This document shows, one piece after another, positions 1-6,200 of a DNA stretch of 7,113 bases. The stretch's first letter is position 1. Every line of letters starts with the position of its first letter. The translations under genes were made by a program, and so were the position numbers. The notes beneath the pieces are model-generated. The model worked only from the letters and a program-made list of their open reading frames with translations. It had not been told where the DNA came from and searched no databases. The DNA is from Clostridium sp. CAG:793 (GTDB lineage: Bacteria > Bacillota > Clostridia > TANB77 > CAG-508). The stretch spans positions 1-7,113 of the forward strand of contig HF993641.1 in NCBI GenBank assembly GCA_000433915.1. Reading direction: 5' to 3'.

Positions 1-164
1 AAAATTAATTTATTATTTTTTTATAATTTTATAACTGTTAATTTTTTATTTATTTTATTAATTTAAAAATTTTTTATAATTTATTATAATTATTATTTAT
101 TCATTTAATTATTTATTTTTTTATTATTTAATAATTAATTTTTTATAATTTATAATATTTATTT
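1..164. other. AT-rich non-coding stretch downstream of spmA
   Basis: No reading frame of useful length is visible on either strand. Only three bases (35, 37 and 102) are G or C. There is no obvious spmB on the minus strand, and no clear GC-containing hairpin followed by a U-run to end the spmA transcript. Three TATAAT hexamers read on the plus strand (22-27, 75-80, 144-149). In DNA this rich in A and T they have little weight as promoters. Confidence 0.7.
17..153. repeat. Short AT-only direct repeats
   Basis: The 13-mer TTTTTTATAATTT occurs exactly at 17-29, 70-82 and 139-151. The second and third copies extend to a 17-bp identity (68-84 and 137-153). The spacing between copies is uneven (53 and 69 bp). 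This may be no more than low-complexity sequence, or the remains of local duplication. Confidence 0.4.
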
Positions 165-752
165 TTAATCGCTTATTTTATAATTATATTTTATTAATAT
201 TTTCATCGAAATAATTCCAACTGTAGTTCCAACAATTGTAGAAATCCAAATAGGAATTATTATATTAGAAGGGTTACTCGATTCTAAGGCACTCCTTATT
301 GCCAAAACAGTAGTAGGTATTATTTGTATAGATGTAGTATTTAACACAATTAACATCATCATTGAATTACTTAATTCCTTTTTATTTCTATTAATTTCTT
401 GCATTTTTTCCATGGCTTTAAGTCCTGCCGGTGTTGCCGCATTTCCAATTCCACAAATATTTGAAATCATATTCATTGAAATTAAATTTACGATTTTATT
501 TTCATTTTTTATCTCAGGAAATAAAAAATAAATAACAGGTTTTAATATTTTATTTAATTTTTTAATTATTGATGTATTTTGTACTATATTAATAACCCCA
601 CACCACAAACATGTATTTGCAGATAATACTAACATCATATTTATAACGTTACTTGCTGAAGAAAAAATTGAATTATTAATTTCTACAATTTTATTATTAA
701 ATATTGCATAAATAAATGAAATAATTATTATAATTGACCATAAAAAATTCAT
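165..752 (-). CDS. spmA: Spore maturation protein A (SpmA)
   Basis: A polytopic inner-membrane protein of the nucleoside-recognition/Gate family. In Bacillus and Clostridium it acts with SpmB in late spore core dehydration, and loss gives less heat-resistant spores. The 195 residues match the usual SpmA length (about 196 in B. subtilis). Hydrophobic segments lie near residues 3-18, 36-57, 66-79, 87-102, 130-152 and 163-187. The family signature sits at residues 101-114, with G-I-G-N-A-A-T-P followed by A-G-L-K-A-M. The start is supported by AGGAG six bases upstream. The gene follows rsmI after a 178-bp gap, so it probably has its own promoter. In many genomes spmB follows directly, but here the next 164 bp are non-coding. 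The family call is firm; the exact molecular activity of SpmA is not established. Confidence 0.92.
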   Translation of the reverse strand: MNFLWSIIIIISFIYAIFNNKIVEINNSIFSSASNVINMMLVLSANTCLWCGVINIVQNTSIIKKLNKILKPVIYFLFPEIKNENKIVNLISMNMISNICGIGNAATPAGLKAMEKMQEINRNKKELSNSMMMLIVLNTTSIQIIPTTVLAIRSALESSNPSNIIIPIWISTIVGTTVGIISMKILIKYNYKISD

Positions 753-758
753 ATTTTT

Positions 759-763
759 CTCCT
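759..763 (-). promoter_or_regulatory. Ribosome binding site of spmA
   Basis: AGGAG reads on the minus strand with a six-base spacer to the ATG at 752. It is a strong Shine-Dalgarno match and fixes the spmA start. Confidence 0.75.
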
Positions 764-792
764 AAAAAAATAAATTTTTATTAAAATTATAT

Positions 793-833
793 AAAAAAAT
801 AGAAAAAATATAACTAATTTTATATTTTTTCTA
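793..833 (-). terminator. Terminator-like hairpin between rsmI and spmA
   Basis: Positions 800-813 and 820-833 are a perfect 14-bp inverted repeat (arm TAGAAAAAATATAA on the plus strand) around a 6-base loop. On the minus strand the stem is followed at once by seven T (799-793), as expected of an intrinsic terminator for the operon ending with rsmI. The stem contains only one G-C pair, so its strength is doubtful. The same DNA can form another 14-bp pairing (793-806 with 838-851). Confidence 0.5.
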
Positions 834-930
834 ATAATTTTCTATTTTTTTTAATTTTTTATTTATAATATATAATTACATTATTTATTTTTTAAATTGT
901 CTTATTTTTAATTTTCATATTAATTATTTT

Positions 931-1755
931 TTATTTATTTATAAATTTTTGATAAATTTCATTTTTATTTACATTTTTATCTTTGGCAATTTTTTTAATT
1001 ATTTCTTTTTTTTCTAATCCCATATTTTCATAATATCTATAATGCTCTTCTAATGTTAATTCATTTAATTTATTTTCTTTTTTTATTTTTTGACCTTCTA
1101 TAATTATTATATATTCACCTTTTGGATTTTGAATTTTATCTAAAACTTCTAAAATATTACCTCTGATAAATGTTTCATGTATTTTAGTCAATTCCTTGGC
1201 AACAACCACATTTCTATTTCCTAATTCATTTAATAATTCATTTAAAGTATTAATTAATCTGTGTGGCGCTTCATAAATAATTGCTGTTTTCCCATCTTCT
1301 TTTATTTCTTCTATTTTTTCTTTTCTTAATTTTTTATTTAACGGTAAAAAAGCATAAAAAGAAAATTCCTTTGTACTTAAACCAGAGGCTATAACTGCAT
1401 TTATTAAAGCACAAGCTCCGGGAATGGGAATAACATCTATCTCATTTTTTATTGCATCTCTTACAATTACTTCTCCGGGATCTGAGATAGCTGGAGTCCC
1501 TGCATCCGTTACAATAGCAATATTCTTGCCACTTAAAATTTCATTAATTAATCCTTCCGTTTTCACATCTTCATTATGTCTATGATAACTAATTAATGGC
1601 TTTGATATATTAAAATAATTCAATAATTTCATAGTTTGTCTAGTGTCTTCTGCGGCAATCAAATCAACATCCTTTAATGTTTGTATCGCTCTAAATGTCA
1701 TATCATTTAAATTTCCTATTGGTGTTGCTACCAAATATAATTTTCCTTTTTCCAT
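931..1755 (-). CDS. rsmI: 16S rRNA (cytidine-1402 2'-O)-methyltransferase RsmI
   Basis: A cytoplasmic SAM-dependent enzyme that methylates the ribose of C1402 in 16S rRNA, in the ribosomal decoding centre. RsmH modifies the base of the same nucleotide. The 274 residues are a normal length. Family motifs run in order through the tetrapyrrole-methylase fold: V-A-T-P-I-G-N-L at 9-16, A-A-E-D-T-R at 34-39, V-T-D-A-G-T-P-A-I-S-D-P-G at 82-94, P-G-A-C-A at 112-116, F-L-P at 136-138 with following basic residues, and Y-E-A-P-H-R at 161-166. A lysine-rich C-terminal domain covers about 225-274. The ATG at 1755 is supported by AGGAAG seven bases upstream, which overlaps the stop codon of the preceding methyltransferase gene. 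The 11-bp gap suggests co-transcription and possibly translational coupling. The call is secure. Confidence 0.97.
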   Translation of the reverse strand: MEKGKLYLVATPIGNLNDMTFRAIQTLKDVDLIAAEDTRQTMKLLNYFNISKPLISYHRHNEDVKTEGLINEILSGKNIAIVTDAGTPAISDPGEVIVRDAIKNEIDVIPIPGACALINAVIASGLSTKEFSFYAFLPLNKKLRKEKIEEIKEDGKTAIIYEAPHRLINTLNELLNELGNRNVVVAKELTKIHETFIRGNILEVLDKIQNPKGEYIIIIEGQKIKKENKLNELTLEEHYRYYENMGLEKKEIIKKIAKDKNVNKNEIYQKFINK

Positions 1756-1762
1756 ATTACAT

Positions 1763-1768
1763 CTTCCT
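1763..1768 (-). promoter_or_regulatory. Ribosome binding site of rsmI overlapping the upstream stop
   Basis: AGGAAG reads on the minus strand seven bases before the rsmI ATG. Its first two bases (1768 and 1767) lie inside the TAG stop (1769-1767) of the upstream methyltransferase gene. Ribosomes finishing that gene would therefore stop on the rsmI initiation site, an arrangement compatible with coupled translation. Confidence 0.65.
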
Positions 1769-2504
1769 ATTTTTTATTATAAACCTGCATTATTTCATCA
1801 GTATAAGTTCCATCCATATTATATATAATTAACGGTTTTTCGATTTTTGCAAATACCTTTGCACCCTTAACCGCTTTTATCAAAACTAAATTCGATTGTG
1901 ATTGTTCATTAGAATATACAAATCGCATTCTTTTTATTTCAAGTTTATATTTTTTCATATTTTCTATAAGTTCTGTTAATCTATCAGTCCTATATACCAT
2001 ATAAAAAGATCCAAAATCTTTAAGTAGCCTTGAAGCAATTTTTAACCATTCATCTAAATTAGCTGTTGTTTCATATCTTGATATTTTTTGTTTCTCATTT
2101 TTGTTGTCAATTCCCGTTCCAGCTTTTTTATATGGGGGATTTGTAATTACTACATCAAATGAATTATTTTCAAACTCTAAGTCCTTTAAATCTGACCTAA
2201 CTATTGAAATGATGTTTTCTAGTCCATTAATTTTCACACTTCTAGTAGCCATTTCCGCAACATCTTCTTGCAATTCGACTCCAACAATTTTTTGTGCATT
2301 AACCTTTTTAGACATTAATATTGATAGTATTCCTGTACCAGTTCCTAAATCAATTATTCTGCTATTTCTTTTTATATCTCTAGCAAACTCCGTAAGCAAA
2401 ACACTATCAACTCCAAAGCAAAACCATTCTGGATTTTGTATTATTTTTAAATTTTCATACTGTAAATCATCTATTCTTTCCATAACAGTATTATTATACA
2501 GCAT
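1767..2504 (-). CDS. yabB: TrmN6/YabB-type tRNA adenine N6-methyltransferase
   Basis: A class I SAM-dependent methyltransferase of the TrmN6 (E. coli YfiC) / YabB family. TrmN6 makes m6A37 in tRNA1(Val); the target of the Bacillota members is less certain. The family N-terminus E-R-I-D-D-L-Q (9-15) leads into K-I-I-Q-N-P and F-C-F-G-V-D-S-V-L-L (28-37). The SAM-binding glycine motif is D-L-G-T-G-T-G at 52-58, an acidic E77 follows strand 2, and the catalytic N-P-P-Y is at 122-125. The 245-residue length is normal. The start is uncertain. The ATG at 2504 has only a weak GGA close by. An in-frame ATG at 2483 (residue 8) fits the conserved N-terminus and lies just after a promoter-like sequence. 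Co-occurrence with rsmI 11 bp downstream is a common Bacillota pairing and suggests a shared translation-related role. Confidence 0.9.
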   Translation of the reverse strand: MLYNNTVMERIDDLQYENLKIIQNPEWFCFGVDSVLLTEFARDIKRNSRIIDLGTGTGILSILMSKKVNAQKIVGVELQEDVAEMATRSVKINGLENIISIVRSDLKDLEFENNSFDVVITNPPYKKAGTGIDNKNEKQKISRYETTANLDEWLKIASRLLKDFGSFYMVYRTDRLTELIENMKKYKLEIKRMRFVYSNEQSQSNLVLIKAVKGAKVFAKIEKPLIIYNMDGTYTDEIMQVYNKK

Positions 2505-2521
2505 TTTCCGTAGTTTTACAA
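2493..2521 (-). promoter_or_regulatory. Possible internal promoter before the methyltransferase
   Basis: On the minus strand TTGTAA (2521-2516), a 17-bp spacer and a perfect TATAAT (2498-2493) form a sigma-A-like promoter. It overlaps the first codons if translation starts at 2504. Transcription would then begin about 3-4 bases before the alternative ATG at 2483 and give an almost leaderless message. Chance matches are frequent in such AT-rich DNA. Confidence 0.35.
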
Positions 2522-2525
2522 TGTT

Positions 2526-3053
2526 TCAATTCTTTTTTATGTAAATTTCTTTTAAACCATCTTTTACTTCTCCGTCAATTTTAAATTTCACACCTTCAAC
2601 TTCATTAAACTGACTTAAAGTATTAACAATTTCATAAATTGAATCCGTACCATTACTATTTAGAAATTCTTTTGACAGATCTACAACTAGGATTCCTTGA
2701 TTCAAAACTACACCATTAACCTTTGTTTCACTTGGAATTGCATTAGTTAAGCCTTCTGTTTCTGGACCATTCATCAAGAGACTTATTATATATTTATATG
2801 GATTATCTATTAAGTTTTTAGAATCGATTTTTCTCTCTTCACAGCATAACACTCCTGAATTAGAATCTACAAAATATAAATTCATCTTAGCCAAGCGATT
2901 TTGCTCTTCCGAAATCTCTTCCTCTGGTTGAATTTCCGTAATATTTGAGTATCGGTTATCTATATTCTGCTCAATTTCCGTAGACAAACTCATGACAATT
3001 ATTAAAATTGCGACTACAATTATTATAAGCATTATAACTATTTTTTTCTTCAT
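2526..3053 (-). CDS. Membrane-anchored GerMN-domain protein
   Basis: A probable extracytoplasmic protein held by an N-terminal membrane anchor. After three lysines, residues 5-24 are strongly hydrophobic. No lipobox cysteine follows, so it is probably not a lipoprotein. An acidic linker (about 26-53) precedes one GerMN domain (about 57-165): L-Y-F-V-D at 59-63, E-R-K-I at 73-76, M-N-G-P at 94-97, A-I-P at 105-107, V-D-L-S-K-E-F at 124-130, and T-L-S-Q-F near 145-149. GerMN domains occur in the spore germination/sporulation protein GerM and in many small Bacillota surface proteins. GerM itself has two copies and is about twice as long, so the symbol is not used here. AAGGAG eight bases upstream supports the start. 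The gene heads a likely operon with two RNA methyltransferase genes. An unusual Cys-Cys pair is at 70-71. The domain call is confident; the role is not known. Confidence 0.85.
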   Translation of the reverse strand: MKKKIVIMLIIIVVAILIIVMSLSTEIEQNIDNRYSNITEIQPEEEISEEQNRLAKMNLYFVDSNSGVLCCEERKIDSKNLIDNPYKYIISLLMNGPETEGLTNAIPSETKVNGVVLNQGILVVDLSKEFLNSNGTDSIYEIVNTLSQFNEVEGVKFKIDGEVKDGLKEIYIKKN

Positions 3054-3061
3054 TTTTTAAT

Positions 3062-3067
3062 CTCCTT
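3062..3067 (-). promoter_or_regulatory. Ribosome binding site of the GerMN gene
   Basis: AAGGAG reads on the minus strand with an eight-base spacer to the ATG at 3053. It is a strong match and fixes this start. Confidence 0.75.
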
Positions 3068-3101
3068 TTTTATTAATTCTTCATTTAATTACTATGTCCC
3101 A

Positions 3102-3122
3102 AAAAAGTTTTTATAACTTTTT
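3102..3122. repeat. Hairpin in the divergent intergenic region
   Basis: AAAAAGTT (3102-3109) and AACTTTTT (3115-3122) form an 8-bp perfect inverted repeat around a 5-base loop. Because of its A and T arms it could look like a weak terminator on either strand. It lies upstream of the plus-strand promoter and probably in the leader of the GerMN operon. Its function is unknown. Confidence 0.45.
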
Positions 3123-3134
3123 AAAGCTTATAAA
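3110..3134. repeat. Long dyad, possible operator
   Basis: TTTATAA (3110-3116) and TTATAAA (3128-3134) are inverted repeats. The inner CTTT (3117-3120) and AAAG (3123-3126) continue the symmetry, with one extra C at 3127. The two-base centre is too tight for a good RNA hairpin, so a protein-binding site is the more natural reading. It overlaps the 3102-3122 hairpin. Confidence 0.3.
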
Positions 3135-3178
3135 TTGTAAAATTTTTGTGAAAGAATAAACTCAAAAGCACATTTTTA

Positions 3179-3207
3179 TTGACTTTTTAGACGTTTATGG
3201 CTAAAAT
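3179..3207 (+). promoter_or_regulatory. Sigma-A-like promoter of the giant activator gene
   Basis: TTGACT (3179-3184), a 17-bp spacer and TAAAAT (3202-3207) match the housekeeping consensus closely. Transcription would start near 3214 and leave a leader of about 70 bases before the ATG at 3283. Confidence 0.65.
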
Positions 3208-3212
3208 AGAAT

Positions 3213-3229
3213 TGAGAAATTTTATCTCA
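3213..3229 (+). promoter_or_regulatory. Dyad at the predicted transcription start
   Basis: TGAGA (3213-3217) and TCTCA (3225-3229) flank a 7-base AT loop. The dyad covers the predicted +1, a position where a repressor could bind. It could also be a small 5' stabilising hairpin. Confidence 0.3.
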
Positions 3230-3255
3230 TATCGGAATAGTTAAACAAACTAAAA

Positions 3256-3275
3256 TTCTTTCCGAACAGAAAGGA
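3256..3275 (+). promoter_or_regulatory. Ribosome binding site within a possible hairpin
   Basis: The Shine-Dalgarno AAAGGA (3270-3275) lies seven bases before the ATG at 3283 and supports that start. The segment TTCTTTC (3256-3262) can pair with GAAAGGA (3269-3275) in seven pairs, including one G-U, around the loop CGAACA. The whole ribosome binding site would be masked. No known riboswitch class is recognised in the leader. Confidence 0.45.
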
Positions 3276-3282
3276 AATTTAT

Positions 3283-6200
3283 ATGAATAAAATATTACAT
3301 GTTGGACTCGATGTAGGATCAACAACCGTAAAAATTATTGTAATGGACGATAATCAAAATCTAATATATGAAAATTATCAAAGACATTTTTCTGATACAA
3401 AAAATACTGTATGTCAGGTTCTCTCTGATTTTGCAAATAAATATCCCGACTATGTTTACACAATTGCACTAACAGGTTCTGGAGCAATGTCAGCTGCTAA
3501 ATTTCTAGATTTACCATTTATCCAAGAAGTAGTAGCTTGTAAAAGAGCAGTAGAGAAATACATACCACAAACAGATGTAGTTATTGAACTTGGCGGTGAA
3601 GATGCAAAAATTATTTATTTTGGAAAATCAATAGAACAACGAATGAATGGTACATGTGCAGGTGGAACTGGAGCTTTTATTGACCAAATGGCATCTTTAT
3701 TAAATACGGATGCTGCTGGTTTAAATGAATTAGCAAAAAATTATAAAATGATTTACCCTATAGCATCTAGATGCGGGGTTTTTGCCAAAACAGATATACA
3801 ACCACTTATAAATGAAGGTGCTAATAAAGAAGACATTGCTGCTTCAATTTTTCAAGCTGTAGTAAATCAGACAATTAGCGGTCTTGCTTGCGGAAGACCA
3901 ATAAGAGGAAACATCGCTTTTCTTGGAGGACCTTTAAATTATTTATCAGAATTACGAAATAGATTTATAGAAACATTAAATCTAGACGATAATTCAGCTA
4001 TAATTCCACAAGATGCCCACCTTTTAGTTGCAAAAGGCGCAGCCCTTGATTCCGTTAATAATTCGGCGATATCTAATGAAAAATTAAAAGCAAAAATTGA
4101 AGTGCTAAAAGCTTCTCATGACACAACCTCCACTCCTTTAGCCCCACTATTCGTAACAAATGCAGAATATGAAGCTTTTAAAGAAAGACATGATAAAGAC
4201 ACTGTACCTAAAAAAGATTTAAAAACCTATAAAGGCGACTGTTTTATAGGTATAGATGCTGGATCTACAACAACAAAGCTAGTTGTAACTGATTGTGATG
4301 ACAATTTATTATATTCTTTGTATCAAAGTAATGAAGGAAATCCACTAAAGAGTGTTATAAATATGCTAAAAGAATTATACGAAATTATTCCTCAAACTGC
4401 TACAATCCGTTATAGTGGCGTCACTGGATATGGAGAACAACTTATTCAGTCTGCTCTTAATGTTGACCTAAACGAGATAGAAACAATTGCTCATTATACG
4501 GCTGCTAAAAGATTTATGCCAAATGTAACAAGTATAGTTGATATTGGCGGTCAAGATATGAAATACATAAAAATTAAAAACGGAACTATCAACAATATCA
4601 TGCTAAACGAAGCTTGCTCTTCAGGCTGTGGATCTTTTATTGAAACATTTGCTAAGAGTTTAAACATTAGCATTAATGATTTTGTTGAATCAGCACTAGA
4701 CTCACGTTCCCCAGTAGATTTAGGTTCTAGATGTACTGTATTTATGAATTCAAAAATAAAGCAAGCACAAAAAGAAGGCGCAACAGTCGGCGATATTTCC
4801 GCTGGATTATCTTATTCAGTAATAAAAAATGCTATTCAAAAAGTTATGAAAGTAAGAGATATTTCTACACTTGGTGATCACATAGTAGTTCAGGGTGGAA
4901 CTTTTTACAACGACGCAGTCCTTAGAGCTTTCGAATTAATTGTTGGAAAAGATGTCGTAAGACCTGATATAGCAGGTTTAATGGGTGCCTACGGTGTAGC
5001 TATTTTAGCTCGAAAACAATACGAGGCAAACCTTGACATGGAATACATTTCAAAATTATCAACTTTAGATGAAATAGAAAATTTGCAAATTGAAACAAGC
5101 CATGTACGTTGCGGAGGATGCGAAAACCATTGCTTATTAACAATAAATAAATTTAACAATGGTCAAAAGCATATTTCAGGAAACAGATGTGAAAAAGGTG
5201 CAGGAATAACATCAAAATCTAAAGATCTTCCTAATATTTATAAGTACAAAAATGAAAGATTATTTAGTTACAAACCACTAAGCGAAAAATCAGCAATTCG
5301 TGGAACCATTGGAATCCCTAGAGTTTTAAATATGTATGAGGACTACCCATTTTGGTTTACTTTCCTAACCAACTTAGGATTTAGAGTAATTATATCAGAA
5401 AAAAGTACTCGTAAAACATACGAAAAAGGAATGGAATCCATGCCTTCAGAATCAGTATGTTATCCAGCCAAATTAGCTCATGGACATATTATGAGCTTGA
5501 TAAATCAAGGAATAAAAACAATATTCTATCCTTGTATACCATATTCAAGAAAAGAATATAAGCAAGCTGATAACCATTACAATTGTCCAATTGTAATTTC
5601 ATACTCAGAAGTATTAAAAAATAATGTAGAAGAACTTAAAAATGTGAAGTTTTTAAACCCATTTCTTCCTTTCGAACCAAAAAAACTTGCTGAAGCAATT
5701 TTATCTTTACCGGAATTTGATGAATATCATTTTACTAAAAAAGAATTAATAAAAGCTGCCCAAGAAGCTGAAAAAGAATATCAAAATTTTAAAACAGACA
5801 TACGCAATAAAGGACAAGAAGCTCTTAACTATATGAAAGAAAATAACCTTCGTGGAATTGTACTTGCAGGACGACCATATCATGTCGATCCAGAAATAAA
5901 TCACGGAATAGATACTTTAATCACAAGCTTAGGTTTATGCGTTTTATCTGAAGATAGCATTTCAAATCAGGTTACTTTAGATAAAAAATTACGTGTCGTA
6001 AATCAATGGGTATACCATTCAAGACTTTACGCAGCTGCGGATTTCGTTGGACATCACTCTAACCTAGAATTAGTTCAATTAAATTCTTTTGGATGTGGTG
6101 TTGATGCCGTAACTACAGATCAAGTTGAGGAAATACTTTCAAGTTATGATAAAATGTACACTTTAATAAAAATTGATGAAGTAAATAACCTTGGAGCTGT

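Noticed and set aside
1..164. CRISPR array or replication origin in the AT-rich end
   Set aside because: The repeats are AT-only, irregularly spaced and without unique spacers. No DnaA-box cluster or replication gene is present.
1643..1828. Plus-strand reading frame of 61 codons
   Set aside because: It lies opposite rsmI and the end of the methyltransferase gene, both well supported by motifs. Its product shows no recognisable domain.
2101..2544. Plus-strand reading frame of 147 codons
   Set aside because: It is antisense to the methyltransferase gene, including its SAM-binding and N-P-P-Y motifs. Long shadow frames are expected there, and the product resembles nothing I know.
3090..3096. 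CATAGTA on the minus strand as a sporulation sigma factor -10 box before the GerMN gene
   Set aside because: It differs from the sigma-G and sigma-E consensus, and no acceptable -35 sequence lies at the right distance. No convincing promoter was found for this operon.
3091..3190. Insertion sequence or MITE remnant, suggested by TGTCCC next to an A-run
   Set aside because: No matching inverted end, target duplication or transposase fragment is visible in the region.
3208..3282. Known riboswitch or T-box in the leader of the giant gene
   Set aside because: The leader is only about 70 bases, and I see no conserved core of any class. Only simple short stems are present.
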